From: an uncultured Lachnospiraceae bacterium
GTDB lineage: Bacteria; Bacillota; Clostridia; Lachnospirales; Lachnospiraceae
Assembly (NCBI GenBank): GCA_945621435.1
Contig: CALZBR010000018.1
Span: 1 to 45,011, forward strand
Direction of reading: 5' to 3'
Length of the DNA stretch: 45,011 nt
The notes under the pieces are model-generated. The model made no database searches, was not told where the DNA came from, and was given only the letters and a program-made list of their open reading frames with translations. The position numbers and the translations under genes were made by a program. Shown in pieces: positions 24,816 through 33,655 of this stretch. Positions within the stretch are counted from its first letter, which is position 1, and every line of letters starts with the position of its first letter.

Positions 24816-25844
24816 TTATAAATCGGATAAATATACATCATAAATCAAGGTATTGTCTGAGTTGTAGATGATAAGGTGTACATCACTGATGGTAATTCCG
24901 TATTGTGTATCAAAGGCCGAAATCATGGATTCGCAGGAATTTGCCAATGTAGGTGCAACATTCGTTTCAAATGCAAGTTTGATATCGGCATCTGAGCTAC
25001 CGGTGTAGTCCTGGTAATCTACAAAGGTATAAATCATCTCCAGCACATCGTCATCTGCGCCGAAATCGGCAATCAGTCCCATAGGTGCGAGAGAGGAATT
25101 AACTATTTCGGCAGTCTGGTCTTTCAGAGGACTGTTGACCCACTCCTCCAGAGTAGAAAAGGAGGAAGAGCTTGTGTCGGTTCCTGTGGAAGGTGTGGAA
25201 ACAGAGGGATCGAAATCTTCATCAATGTCAACTGAGTAAATAACGGAATCATCTGCATTCAGGTACATCAGTCGAACTGTTGTTAGATCAAGATCATATG
25301 TATTTTTATAGTTTACCAGCTCGTTTTTGAAGGTTTCTGCCTGACCTGCAATGGCGGAGTCAAAGTAATCTTTGATTTCGGCTTTGCTTGCACCACCGAA
25401 ATTCTGGTATGTAGTGTAGGTGTAAATATAGATGATGGTATCATCATCTTCATAATCAAGACGGAAGCTCAAGCCTTGAGAATTGAATATATTGTTTATC
25501 TGTTCTTCAAGGGCAGTTCTGGCATCGCTGTTGTACCAGTCTTCCAAAGCATTGGAAGTAGGTTTGGCTACAATATCTTTTCCGGGTTTTTCCTCATCTT
25601 TGGAATCCTTATCCTCATCTTTGGAATCCTTATCCTTGTCTTCATCTTCATCCTTGGAATCCTTGTCTTCGTCTTCATCCTCGGAATCCTTATCCTTGTC
25701 TTTTTTCTTAGAACTCTTTTTGTCCTCGTTCTCCTCATCCTCTTCATCAGTGATTTCGTTGTCTCTGTCATCAGTATCTCCGCAGGAGATGAGACAACAT
25801 GACATCATGAGACAGAGCAATACAGTCAATAATTTCTTTTTCAT
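24816..25844 (-). CDS. Lipoprotein with acidic linker and two DUF4854-like domains
   Basis: The 342-aa protein begins with a lipoprotein signal (KKKLLTVLL, lipobox LISC, C21 acylated). Residues 23-89 are a low-complexity Lys/Asp/Glu/Ser linker. Two related domains follow at about 99-212 and 237-342. Each has the pattern LE(D/E)W-N-, then a (Y/F)xxYQ(N/D)(F/Y)-G(A/S)S-A(E/D)IK stretch, then a hydrophobic strand ending (V/L)IY-V. They resemble DUF4854-type secreted domains of Clostridia, and function is unknown. AGAAAGGA precedes M1. A further in-frame ATG at 25907 would add 21 residues before the signal and is rejected. It has its own promoter at 25898-25926. Confidence 0.8.
   Translation of the reverse strand: MKKKLLTVLLCLMMSCCLISCGDTDDRDNEITDEEDEENEDKKSSKKKDKDKDSEDEDEDKDSKDEDEDKDKDSKDEDKDSKDEEKPGKDIVAKPTSNALEDWYNSDARTALEEQINNIFNSQGLSFRLDYEDDDTIIYIYTYTTYQNFGGASKAEIKDYFDSAIAGQAETFKNELVNYKNTYDLDLTTVRLMYLNADDSVIYSVDIDEDFDPSVSTPSTGTDTSSSSFSTLEEWVNSPLKDQTAEIVNSSLAPMGLIADFGADDDVLEMIYTFVDYQDYTGSSDADIKLAFETNVAPTLANSCESMISAFDTQYGITISDVHLIIYNSDNTLIYDVYLSDL
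25587..25718 (-). repeat. Low-complexity repeat encoding a Lys-Asp-Glu-Ser linker
   Basis: Imperfect repetition of GGAATCCTTATCC and TCATCTTTGG-type units, mostly in steps of 6, 12 or 18 bases, encodes residues 43-86 of the lipoprotein (KDKDSEDEDEDKDSKDE-like text). All steps keep frame, so length variation between strains would be tolerated. Confidence 0.75.
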
Positions 25845-25897
25845 GTTTTTTCCTTTCTGCTTTATATTAATTGATTTGTCAGTTGATTGACGTACAT

Positions 25898-25926
25898 ATA
25901 TTATCATATGGTTTATAAATAATCAA
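25898..25926 (-). promoter_or_regulatory. Promoter of the DUF4854-like lipoprotein gene
   Basis: On the minus strand TTGATT (25921-25926) and TAATAT (25898-25903) are 17 bp apart, about 50 bases before the ATG. Confidence 0.5.
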
Positions 25927-25945
25927 TAAACAATAGGCAGATTTA

Positions 25946-25973
25946 TTGATTTATTCATAGAATCTGATATAAT
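25946..25973 (+). promoter_or_regulatory. Promoter of the zinc-ribbon protein gene
   Basis: TTGATT (25946-25951) and a perfect TATAAT (25968-25973) are spaced 16 bp apart, in the divergent gap with the lipoprotein gene. The start is expected near 25980. Confidence 0.6.
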
Positions 25974-26031
25974 GAGATAAATAAAAAAGTACTTGGATTA
26001 ATGTTTTTATAAATAAAGGAGGATATGTATT

Positions 26032-26457
26032 ATGGCTATTTTAAATGATGTCAGCGAGAAGCTTACCCAGGTGGGGCAGACTGTGACCCAGAAGACAAAA
26101 CAGTTTGCGGAAACTGCCAAGCTGAGTGCTAAGGTTTCGGAAGAAGAAAAGAAGATTAAGGAATGCTATGTTAAGATTGGACAGCTCTATGTCTCCAAGC
26201 TTACTGCTGAGGTTGAACCGGAATTTGCAGACCTTGTAAACGAATTACATGTGTGCGAGGATAATGCCAAGAAATATAAGGATCAGCTGAAGGGGCTGAA
26301 GGGATATACAGTTTGCGCCAAGTGTGGTGCTGATGTGACAGTCGGCTCTGCTTTTTGCAATACCTGCGGTGCGCCTATGCCTGTATTAACGCCGGTGGAG
26401 AATACAGAGGATGGCGAAGATGCATCGGATGAGAATGCAGAGGATAAGGTTGATTAA
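26032..26457 (+). CDS. Small coiled-coil protein with zinc ribbon
   Basis: The 141-aa protein has an amphipathic helical N-terminus (residues 1-90, likely coiled coil) and a zinc ribbon with C95, C98, C109 and C112 (CAKCG and CNTCG). An acidic tail follows. Similar small proteins are common in Clostridia and have no defined role. AAAGGAGG lies ahead of the ATG. It is followed by the 6S RNA gene, which has its own promoter, so it is probably monocistronic. Confidence 0.85.
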   Translation: MAILNDVSEKLTQVGQTVTQKTKQFAETAKLSAKVSEEEKKIKECYVKIGQLYVSKLTAEVEPEFADLVNELHVCEDNAKKYKDQLKGLKGYTVCAKCGADVTVGSAFCNTCGAPMPVLTPVENTEDGEDASDENAEDKVD

Positions 26458-26514
26458 TCCTTTGGCTTTTGATTCGGGGTTGCCGATTTGTCGCTGATTT
26501 GTCAAATTTTTCTA

Positions 26515-26543
26515 TTGTAAATCATAGAGATTTCAGATATAAT
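26515..26543 (+). promoter_or_regulatory. Promoter of the 6S RNA gene
   Basis: TTGTAA (26515-26520) and TATAAT (26538-26543) are exactly 17 bp apart. The predicted start near 26550 coincides with the 5' end of the closing stem of the RNA. Confidence 0.7.
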
Positions 26544-26549
26544 ATAAAT

Positions 26550-26736
26550 AACCTGAGATGCCCGATTACTCTTGTATGTTTTGAACCTACATTTACTTTA
26601 AACGGGATTCCTATATTGCCGGACGGCTGTCAGGCCCTCACTCATATTGAGGATCGCAGGGGAAGGCAAAAATTCGGTTGCGGTCACCCACCTAGCTATG
26701 CTAGGAGTCAAAAAACAGGAGGCGGCATTTTGGGGA
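26550..26736 (+). ncRNA. ssrS: 6S RNA (SsrS)
   Basis: 6S RNA binds sigma-70-type RNA polymerase by mimicking an open promoter and tunes transcription in stationary phase. A long-range closing stem pairs 26552-26562 (CCTGAGATGCC) with 26724-26734 (GGCATTTTGGG, three G-U pairs). The 3' strand resembles the GGCGGCAT end of E. coli 6S RNA. Internal stems include CCTCA/TGAGG (26636-26640 with 26648-26652) as apical hairpin and CCTAG/CTAGG (26691-26695 with 26701-26705). The length of about 187 nt is typical. A well-spaced promoter and a strong terminator frame it. No protein in this gap is supported. Assigned from structure and motif memory, not from a covariance search. Confidence 0.72.
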
Positions 26737-26740
26737 TACG

Positions 26741-26778
26741 AAAGAAAAGAGCAGCCTTCGATGGCTGCTCTTTTCTTT
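26741..26778 (+). terminator. Terminator of the 6S RNA
   Basis: A perfect 16-bp stem, AAAGAAAAGAGCAGCC (26741-26756) with 26763-26778, has a TTCGAT loop. The right arm is T-rich (TTTTCTTT). Confidence 0.85.
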
Positions 26779-26791
26779 GACTGAAATTGAT

Positions 26792-28750
26792 ATGGAGGGC
26801 GATTTGGATAAGAAAAAATTTCAATTGAGTCAAAATCAACGATTACAGATAAAGCTTTGGATCTGTATTCTGGGGCTGATGCTGATTCTCATATTACTGT
26901 TAGGGAAGCTTTTTGTAAATCAGACAGAGCAGGATTCGGGTATTTTTTCGACAACACCTCCGGAACCTGTTATACAGAGGTTATCAAATGTATGGATTGT
27001 GGAAGAAGGTGTGGAAGGCTTAAAAGTGTTTTATGAGGGTGAGGAATGGGACTATCCATGGGGAATGCCCTACGAGGAAGGAGTCGTACTTCGGGAACAG
27101 GTGGCTGACCTTACCCTGACAGATGGAAATATTACGGAGATCAAGCTGAAAAAGGAAAGGATAAACGGCAGGCTTTTGAGCGCCGGGCAGGATTGGGTAG
27201 AGATAGAAGGATATGGTAAGCTGAAGCTTGCAGATGAGTATCGCGGATATCGGCTATATGACAGTCTGACAATGTGCGACATTGAGGACTTAATCTACGG
27301 ATATAATTTTACGGATTTCTGCATAGAGAATGAAGAGATTTGCGCTCTTCTGATGGTGAAAGAAGAGGTGATGCAATACATAAGGGTTTTGCTTAGGAAT
27401 TCCGATTTTGAGGGTATATTCCACGAATCGGTACTTCTGACCGCAGACACGGATTTTACGGTTTCGTACATGGCAGACGAAGAATATGTTTCTGAAAAAT
27501 ATGTTGCAGGGGAAGAAATCGAGTTTACGCAGGACGGAGTATTTCTCGCCGGAGGAAGAGTGCAGATAACACCGGATGTGCTGACGGGTAAGATAATCAT
27601 TAAAAGTATGAAACGTAATCAGGGAATACCATCTTATCGCGGAACCGTCGAAATGATAAATGCAGAGGAAGGAATTGTCGTTATTAATCAGGTGTTGCTG
27701 GAGGAGTATCTATACAGTGTAGTACCAAGTGAGATGCCGTCAACCTACCCGGAGGAAGCCCTTAAGGCACAGGCAATCTGCGCAAGAACCTATGGATACG
27801 GTCATATGGAGCATGCCGGATATCCTAAGTTTGGCGCGCATGTAGATGACAGTACGCTCTATCAGGTATACAACAACATAAGAGAGCAGGCAACAACTAC
27901 GGCAGCCGTGAAGAATACCTATGGGCAGCTTCTCTGCACGGCAGAAGGAAAGCTGGCGGAGACATATTATTATTCAACATCCTGTGGTATGGGAAGCGAC
28001 GCGACAGTGTGGAAGACCGAAAGCGCATTGTCTATCGATTATCTGGAGGCTACGGCAATCAATAAGAGAACCATGGAAGAAAAACTAAAGGCTCTGTATG
28101 AACGCGGCGAGCAGGCTTCGGAGGTGGAAAGTACAGGTAATGTCGGAGAAAGAATGAAAGAGGAAGCGTATTTTTATGATTTTATAACCGGTTCCGATCC
28201 TGATGATTTTGAAGTTGACGAGACCTGGTATCGGTGGACATATGAGGTGGCAGAAATAGATTCAGATACAATACAACAGCGACTGCAGGATCGTTACAAT
28301 TCTAATAAGAACCGTGTTCTCACACTGGAGGATGGAGAGTATGTCAGCAGGGAGGTGGAGAATCCGGGTGACATTTGCGATATCAGAATCGTGAAACGAG
28401 GATCGGGAGGCGTGGCTGATGAGCTGGTAATCACCGGCTCGGAGAATACATATAAAGTAATCACAGAACATAATATAAGGTATGTGATGGATAACGGAGA
28501 AGCGGCAGTTATCAGGCAGGATGGGGGCAAAAGCTCCTTCCCGACACTTCTTCCCAGTGGTTACTTTGTGATTGTTCCACAAAAGGAAGATGATATCATC
28601 ACGGGCTATCGTCTGATTGGCGGCGGCTTTGGACATGGTGTTGGTATGAGTCAGAATGGAGCAAAGGAGATGGCAAAGTGTGGTTATACAGCAGAAGAAA
28701 TCCTTTTGTTCTTTTACAAAAATTGTTTGATTCATCAGGTATATAATTGA
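26792..28750 (+). CDS. SpoIID/LytB-domain membrane protein
   Basis: The protein (652 aa from this start) has an N-terminal membrane helix (about residues 22-42) and a long lineage-specific middle part. A SpoIID domain begins near 280: IVVINQVLLEEYLYSVVPSEM, then YPEEALKAQAICARTY. It ends with GGGFGHGVGMSQNGAKEMA near the C-terminus. SpoIID proteins are lytic transglycosylases acting on denuded glycan in engulfment, and paralogues occur outside sporulation. The start is uncertain. ATG 26792 has no ribosome-binding site, while TTG 26804 lies 5 bases behind GGAGG (26794-26798), so initiation there is quite possible. The next gene begins 18 bp after the stop. Confidence 0.87.
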   Translation: MEGDLDKKKFQLSQNQRLQIKLWICILGLMLILILLLGKLFVNQTEQDSGIFSTTPPEPVIQRLSNVWIVEEGVEGLKVFYEGEEWDYPWGMPYEEGVVLREQVADLTLTDGNITEIKLKKERINGRLLSAGQDWVEIEGYGKLKLADEYRGYRLYDSLTMCDIEDLIYGYNFTDFCIENEEICALLMVKEEVMQYIRVLLRNSDFEGIFHESVLLTADTDFTVSYMADEEYVSEKYVAGEEIEFTQDGVFLAGGRVQITPDVLTGKIIIKSMKRNQGIPSYRGTVEMINAEEGIVVINQVLLEEYLYSVVPSEMPSTYPEEALKAQAICARTYGYGHMEHAGYPKFGAHVDDSTLYQVYNNIREQATTTAAVKNTYGQLLCTAEGKLAETYYYSTSCGMGSDATVWKTESALSIDYLEATAINKRTMEEKLKALYERGEQASEVESTGNVGERMKEEAYFYDFITGSDPDDFEVDETWYRWTYEVAEIDSDTIQQRLQDRYNSNKNRVLTLEDGEYVSREVENPGDICDIRIVKRGSGGVADELVITGSENTYKVITEHNIRYVMDNGEAAVIRQDGGKSSFPTLLPSGYFVIVPQKEDDIITGYRLIGGGFGHGVGMSQNGAKEMAKCGYTAEEILLFFYKNCLIHQVYN

Positions 28751-28768
28751 TTAGGACGGTTGTTGTCT

Positions 28769-29662
28769 ATGTTGCATAAGATGTATCTTCTGTTTCGAAG
28801 CTTTTCCTTACAGATGAGAAAAAAGAATATCAGTTCCTATGCGGCAAGTATTGCATTCTTTTTCTTTTTGTCCATAGGTCCCATGTTGATTATGATATGT
28901 ACGATTATTCCCTATACCCCTTTGACACAGCAGAATCTTGTAGAAGCGGTTACGGATGTGGTACCCAAACAGATCGTTCCCCTGGCGGTAAGTCTGATAG
29001 CGGATGTGTATGAGAAATCGGTAGGGATAATGTCTGTTGCAATTGTTGCGACCATATGGTCTGCGGCGAAGGGGGTTATGGCGTTGATGAGAGGACTTAA
29101 CGCCATCAATGATGTGGAAGAGAAACGCAATTATTTTGCATTGCGGGGCATGGCAAGTCTGTATACTCTGGTAATGCTGGTTGTGATTATATTATCGCTT
29201 TTTTTAAATGTATTTGGTAATCAACTGGTGCGATTGGTTTTGTATCGTATGCCTGTGGTTCGAGAATTTGTGTTTTTTCTTATGAGATTTCGTTTTTTGC
29301 TGTCGTGGGGGGTACAGACACTGCTGTTTGCTTCAGTTTACGCGTATCTGCCAAGCAAGAAACTGAATTTTAAAGAGCAGATTCCGGGCGCTGCCTTTGC
29401 GGCGATTGTCTGGAACCTGTTCTCCTGGGGCTTCTCCATCTATGTCGGTTACAGTGATACATACGGTATCTATGGCAGTATGTCTATCATCATCATTGTT
29501 CTGTTCTGGATGTATTTCTGTATGTATATCTTCATGATTGGTGCATACCTCAACCTATATTTCAGACCGGTAAACAAGGTACTTGTCAACAGCATCGGAA
29601 GACGTGAGGACAAAAAGGGAGAAAAACACACGGGTACGACACAAAATGAAACTGATACTTGA
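28769..29662 (+). CDS. YihY/BrkB family membrane protein
   Basis: The 297-aa protein has six hydrophobic segments and the family layout: SSYAASIAFFFFLSIGPML near the start, WSAAKGVMALMRGLNAI near 93-109, and PGAAFAAIVWNLFSWGFSIYV near 210-230. The family was once called ribonuclease BN, which is now considered a misannotation. Its transport or envelope role is unresolved. AGGACGG at 28753-28759 is 9 bases from this ATG. An upstream in-frame TTG at 28760 lacks a site. It is likely co-transcribed with the SpoIID-like gene. The -35 box of the next promoter overlaps its stop codon. Confidence 0.88.
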   Translation: MLHKMYLLFRSFSLQMRKKNISSYAASIAFFFFLSIGPMLIMICTIIPYTPLTQQNLVEAVTDVVPKQIVPLAVSLIADVYEKSVGIMSVAIVATIWSAAKGVMALMRGLNAINDVEEKRNYFALRGMASLYTLVMLVVIILSLFLNVFGNQLVRLVLYRMPVVREFVFFLMRFRFLLSWGVQTLLFASVYAYLPSKKLNFKEQIPGAAFAAIVWNLFSWGFSIYVGYSDTYGIYGSMSIIIIVLFWMYFCMYIFMIGAYLNLYFRPVNKVLVNSIGRREDKKGEKHTGTTQNETDT

Positions 29663-29687
29663 CTTTTTCTGATAAAATCTATAATAT
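29659..29687 (+). promoter_or_regulatory. Promoter of the pheST T-box leader
   Basis: TTGACT (29659-29664), overlapping the stop codon of the preceding gene, and TAATAT (29682-29687) are 17 bp apart. The start is expected near 29694. Confidence 0.65.
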
Positions 29688-29693
29688 ATTCAA

Positions 29694-30004
29694 ATAACAG
29701 GAAATAAAGACTGAGATGGTGTACAGTAGAGATTTGGTTCCCGTCAGAGAAGAAGAGCCGCCGGCTGAAAGCTCTTCCCGGTTCAGACCTTATACTCGAA
29801 TTTCCCACCGGAGTCTTCGGAGTGAAGGATTCATTTCAGATACTGCGAATGAATAGGTAGCTTCGAACGGGAAGCGCACGTTAAGCGCATTGAGAGCTTC
29901 AGGGGGAAAGGTAATTACTGAGTTGCTTTTATCTTGAGGAAGATGGGTGGTACCGCGGAAATTTTTTCGTCCCATACATGGTGAGACCGTGTATGGGACT
30001 TTTT
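29694..30004 (+). promoter_or_regulatory. T-box leader of pheST
   Basis: The leader holds the conserved T-box sequence TGGGTGGTACCGCGG at 29944-29958, which pairs with the free end of uncharged tRNA. A long Stem I region spans about 29715-29830. A TTC (Phe) triplet at 29802-29804, following GAAT, is the likely specifier, although TTT at 29801 is an alternative with the same meaning. The intrinsic terminator is 29969-30004. Uncharged tRNA-Phe would favour the antiterminator and turn on pheST. Confidence 0.92.
29969..30004 (+). terminator. Regulated terminator of the pheST T-box
   Basis: GTCCCATACA (29969-29978) pairs perfectly with 29990-29999 and is followed by T5 (30000-30004). It is the attenuator controlled by the T-box just upstream. 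Confidence 0.9.
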
Positions 30005-30083
30005 ACGTTTCTGTAACATGAGACGGACCCGTGCCTGTACAACGTAAGCTTCACCGGAAATGACAGGAATGGAGGATAAAGGA

Positions 30084-31115
30084 ATGAGCGACAGATTCGC
30101 GACAATGAAACAGGAGATTCTGGATGGCATTGAGAAGCATGCAGCATCCAGGGCTGAGGCTTTTGAACTCAGGAAGCAGTTTCTGGATTCCAAGATCGGC
30201 AAGATCAGCCAGATGATGAAAGAAATGAAAAACATTGCACCGGAGGAGCGTGCCGGCTTCGGTAAGGGTGTCAATGAATTAAAGGAATGGGCACAGCAGC
30301 GTTTTGCTGAGCTGGATGAGAAGATGAAGGCCAGAGAGCTGAAGATGCGTTACGAGAAAGAAAAGATTGATGTAACCATGCCCGCAGTGGAAGAAAGCTG
30401 CGGTAATCTGCATCCCATCACACAGATGAGAAATCAGATTATCGATGTTTTCGCCGGAATGGGATTTGAAGTATTTGAAAACCGTGAAATTGAAAATGAT
30501 TATTACAATTTCACCGCGTTAAATACTCCTAAGGATCATCCCGCCAGAGATATGCAGGACACCTTCTATCTCTCTCCGGAGTTTTTGCTTGCAACCCAGA
30601 CCTCTGCGGCACAGATTCATACCATGGAGAACAAGAAGCCTCCCATCAAGATTCTCTGCCCCGGTAAGGTATTCCGTTCCGACGATGATGCCACCCATTC
30701 TCCTATGTTCCACCAGATGGAAGGGTTGGTAGTGGACGAGAAGATAACACTCTGTGATTTAAAGGGTATGTTGGATGTGTTTGTGCAGAAGATTTACGGT
30801 GAAGGCACCACAACCAGGCTTCGCCCATCTTATTTTCCCTTCACGGAGCCTTCCGTGGAAGTAGACGTAAGCTGCTTTGAGTGTGGAGGTAAGGGCTGTA
30901 AGCTGTGTAAGGGCACCGGTTGGATAGAGATTCTGGGTGCAGGTATCGTGAATAAAAAGGTGCTGGAGAATTGCGGAATCGATTCAGAAAAATACAGTGG
31001 TCTGGCGTTTGGAATCGGTTTGGAGCGCGCTACAATGTTAAAGTACGGTATCAATAATATCAAGCTGTTGTTCGAGTCTGACCTGCGTGTGTTGAAGCAG
31101 ATCAATGACAACTAG
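30084..31115 (+). CDS. pheS: Phenylalanyl-tRNA synthetase alpha subunit
   Basis: PheS forms the catalytic core of the alpha2-beta2 enzyme that charges tRNA-Phe. The protein has 343 aa from this start. The N-terminal coiled-coil (about 1-85) grips tRNA. The class II catalytic domain has [30 protein letters not shown], motif 2 [11 protein letters not shown] and motif 3 [19 protein letters not shown] cysteine-rich insert ([17 protein letters not shown]) is seen in Gram-positive homologues. ATG 30060 is in frame, but GGAGG (30071-30075) is spaced 8 bases from 30084. It is controlled by the T-box leader, and pheT follows after 20 bp. Confidence 0.97.
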   Translation: MSDRFATMKQEILDGIEKHAASRAEAFELRKQFLDSKIGKISQMMKEMKNIAPEERAGFGKGVNELKEWAQQRFAELDEKMKARELKMRYEKEKIDVTMPAVEESCGNLHPITQMRNQIIDVFAGMGFEVFENREIENDYYNFTALNTPKDHPARDMQDTFYLSPEFLLATQTSAAQIHTMENKKPPIKILCPGKVFRSDDDATHSPMFHQMEGLVVDEKITLCDLKGMLDVFVQKIYGEGTTTRLRPSYFPFTEPSVEVDVSCFECGGKGCKLCKGTGWIEILGAGIVNKKVLENCGIDSEKYSGLAFGIGLERATMLKYGINNIKLLFESDLRVLKQINDN

Positions 31116-31135
31116 GCATAAGGAGGAAGAAGAAC

Positions 31136-33556
31136 ATGTTAGTACCGCTTTCTTGGTTAAAAGAATATGTAGATATCAATATTACGCCTCAAGAATTGGA
31201 GAAAAAACTGTTTTCCTGTGGATTCGAAGTAGAAGAGCTGTATGAAGTCGGTAAAGAAATCAGCAATGTCGTAGTAGGTTATGTAGAAGAATGTGAGCCG
31301 ATTCCGGAGACTCATTTACACGTTTGTCAGGTGAATGCAGGTGCTCATGGCACCTTTCAGGTATGCTGCGGGGCAGACAATGTGGTCAAGGGTGGGAAGT
31401 TCCCTGTCGCACTTGTGGGTGCAACCGTTTACATGACAGCAAAGGATCACAAGACTGTTGAAGGTACCATGACCATAAAAAAAGGCAAGCTCAGAGGCTA
31501 TGAATCGGAAGGTATGCTTTGCTCCGGGGTAGAACTGGGAGTATCTGAAAATATGTATCCCGGCGCCGGTTACAACGGTCTTTTGGTACTTTCCGAAGAT
31601 GCGGAAATCGGTGCAGATGTAAAGCCCATTCTGGGTCTCGATGACTGGATTTTCGATGTGTCAATTACTGCAAACAGACCGGACTGTCAGAGTATTCTCG
31701 GTCTGGCCAGAGAAGTGGCAGCTGTTTTGAATCAGCCCCTGAAGGCTCCTTCGCTTGAATACACTGAGACAGAGATGGAAAAAGAAGGCTTCCGTGTGAC
31801 AGTGGATGCGCCCGATCTTTGCCCCAGATATATCGGACATTATGTATATGATGTGAAAATAGGAGAATCTCCCCTCTGGATGAAACGCAGACTTGCTCTG
31901 GTGGGACAGGATTCGATTTCAAATATCGTAGATATCACAAACTATGTTATGCTGGAAATGGGACAGCCCATGCACGCCTTTGACTGCAATTATCTGGAGG
32001 GCAATGAAATCAAAGTCAGACGTGCCGGGGAAGGGGAAAAGATTGTGACCCTGGATTCCCAGGAGTATTCTCTGACCTCCAACAATCTCGTGATTTGTGA
32101 CGGCATCAAGCCCGTTGCCCTTGCCGGCGTTATGGGCGGATTGAATTCCGAAATCCGTGACACTACGGCTGCTGTTATGTTTGAGTCTGCAAAGTTTGCA
32201 AGAGACAACATCAGAAAAACCTCCAGAGGTCTCGGAAAGCGTACAGATGCCAGCGCGAGATATGAGAAGGACGTGGATGAATACGCAACCGTTCATGCAA
32301 TGAAGCGTGCCCTTCACCTGGTGGAGGAACTTGGTTGCGGTAAGGTCTCCGGGACTCATGTGGATGTCAATACCGGCAATTCCGTAGAGCCCAGGGAGAT
32401 GAAGGTCAGTCTCAGAAAGGTGAACGATGTCCTGGGTATTGAGGTTCCCGAGCAGGACGTTTTGAGAATTATGAAGAATCTGAACTTTGCTCCTGCAATC
32501 AACGGAGATGAGCTGACCCTGCAGGTGCCGGCATATCGTGAGGATATGGATTCTTACCCTGATGTGGCTGAGGAAGTTATCCGCATGTACGGATATGAGC
32601 ATGTAGAACCTGCATTCATGCCGGCAGCTTTGGTGACAATGGGCGGAATGAATGAAAAACAGAAAAAAGAGCTACACTTAAAGAAAGCGCTTTGCAGTGC
32701 GGGAGCGTTTGAGTGTATTCATTATTCCTTCTTTTCTCCTTCAGACCTTGATTTGCTGCGTTTGCCTGAGGAGGCTCCCGAGAGGAATACCATTCGTATT
32801 CTGAACCCAATCAACGAAGAGTTGTCACTGATGAGAACCACACTTGCAGCTTCCATGTTGAATGCAATTGCGAGAAATCAGAAGAAGGGTAATCTTGAGG
32901 GAAGATTGTTTGAACTTGGCAAGAAGTTTATTCCCAAGGAGTTGCCGTTAAACGACTATCCTGATGAGAGAGATACCCTTTGCATTGGTGTCTTTGGCGA
33001 AAAAGAAAGTTTCTTTACCCTGAAGGGATTGGCGGAAAAGGTGGCTGAAACCTTATATCTGAAGTTTGATTATGAGACTGGAGAGAAGACCTTCCTGCAT
33101 CCGTATCAGACCGCAACTATTTTCTGCCAGGGTGTTGAAATCGGGTACCTGGGTAAAGTAGCCTATGAAGTGGCAGAACAGCTGGATCTGAGAACATCTG
33201 CGTATCTTCTGGAGATTGATATGAAAACGGTATCTGAACGGAAGGCTGATAAAGCAACCTTTGTACCTCTTTCCAGGTTCCCCGAGGAGAGCAGAGACCT
33301 TGCACTGGTAATGAACAAAGAAATTACCTGTGGTCAGGTTGAGGATGTTATTCGAAAGTCCTGTAACAATATAAAGGGAATCAGACTCTTTGATGTGTAT
33401 GAGGGAGAACAGATTCCCCGGGACAAGAAGAGTATGGCCTTCAAGGTGGACTTTGTCCCCGGAGAAGAAGCCTTTGAAGCGGATTCCGTGGACAAATTCG
33501 TGAAAAAGATTCTGAAGAATCTGAAGTTCCATCTGGATATTGATCTGAGAAGCTGA
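31136..33556 (+). CDS. pheT: Phenylalanyl-tRNA synthetase beta subunit
   Basis: PheT is the large subunit for tRNA recognition and editing of mischarged Tyr. The 806-aa protein begins with MLVPLSWLKEYVDI, then a tRNA-binding OB fold (about 40-150, VCQVNAG and CGADNV). The B3/B4 editing domain follows (about 205-400), then B5 (about 405-480) and a catalytic-like domain. A C-terminal anticodon-binding FDX-ACB domain ends it (about 713-806, RFPEESRDLALV). Length is normal. AAGGAGGAAG precedes the ATG. A G-U-containing hairpin at 33600-33624 without a T-run follows. Confidence 0.97.
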   Translation: MLVPLSWLKEYVDINITPQELEKKLFSCGFEVEELYEVGKEISNVVVGYVEECEPIPETHLHVCQVNAGAHGTFQVCCGADNVVKGGKFPVALVGATVYMTAKDHKTVEGTMTIKKGKLRGYESEGMLCSGVELGVSENMYPGAGYNGLLVLSEDAEIGADVKPILGLDDWIFDVSITANRPDCQSILGLAREVAAVLNQPLKAPSLEYTETEMEKEGFRVTVDAPDLCPRYIGHYVYDVKIGESPLWMKRRLALVGQDSISNIVDITNYVMLEMGQPMHAFDCNYLEGNEIKVRRAGEGEKIVTLDSQEYSLTSNNLVICDGIKPVALAGVMGGLNSEIRDTTAAVMFESAKFARDNIRKTSRGLGKRTDASARYEKDVDEYATVHAMKRALHLVEELGCGKVSGTHVDVNTGNSVEPREMKVSLRKVNDVLGIEVPEQDVLRIMKNLNFAPAINGDELTLQVPAYREDMDSYPDVAEEVIRMYGYEHVEPAFMPAALVTMGGMNEKQKKELHLKKALCSAGAFECIHYSFFSPSDLDLLRLPEEAPERNTIRILNPINEELSLMRTTLAASMLNAIARNQKKGNLEGRLFELGKKFIPKELPLNDYPDERDTLCIGVFGEKESFFTLKGLAEKVAETLYLKFDYETGEKTFLHPYQTATIFCQGVEIGYLGKVAYEVAEQLDLRTSAYLLEIDMKTVSERKADKATFVPLSRFPEESRDLALVMNKEITCGQVEDVIRKSCNNIKGIRLFDVYEGEQIPRDKKSMAFKVDFVPGEEAFEADSVDKFVKKILKNLKFHLDIDLRS

Positions 33557-33599
33557 GAACAAAGAATGAAAATGAAAACCTGAAAGATTAACAGAAGCC

Positions 33600-33624
33600 G
33601 GGTAGGATTTGTATCATCCTGCCC
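33600..33624 (+). other. Hairpin between pheT and the aminopeptidase gene
   Basis: GGGTAGGAT (33600-33608) pairs with ATCCTGCCC (33616-33624), including one G-U pair, around a 7-base loop. No T-run follows, so it is not a clear terminator. It may be a processing or stability element. Confidence 0.35.
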
Positions 33625-33655
33625 TGCGATAGTATGGGAAGATTGGAGGATATCT

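Noticed and set aside
25476..25890. Plus-strand frames of 108 and 135 aa opposite the lipoprotein linker, leucine/isoleucine- or serine-rich
   Set aside because: They are antisense readings of the repetitive linker. The hydrophobic or serine-rich text is an artefact of the repeat.
26469..26780. 103-aa plus-strand frame between the zinc-ribbon gene and the SpoIID-like gene
   Set aside because: It begins before the 6S promoter, covers the whole RNA and its terminator, and has no ribosome-binding site. The RNA explains the region.
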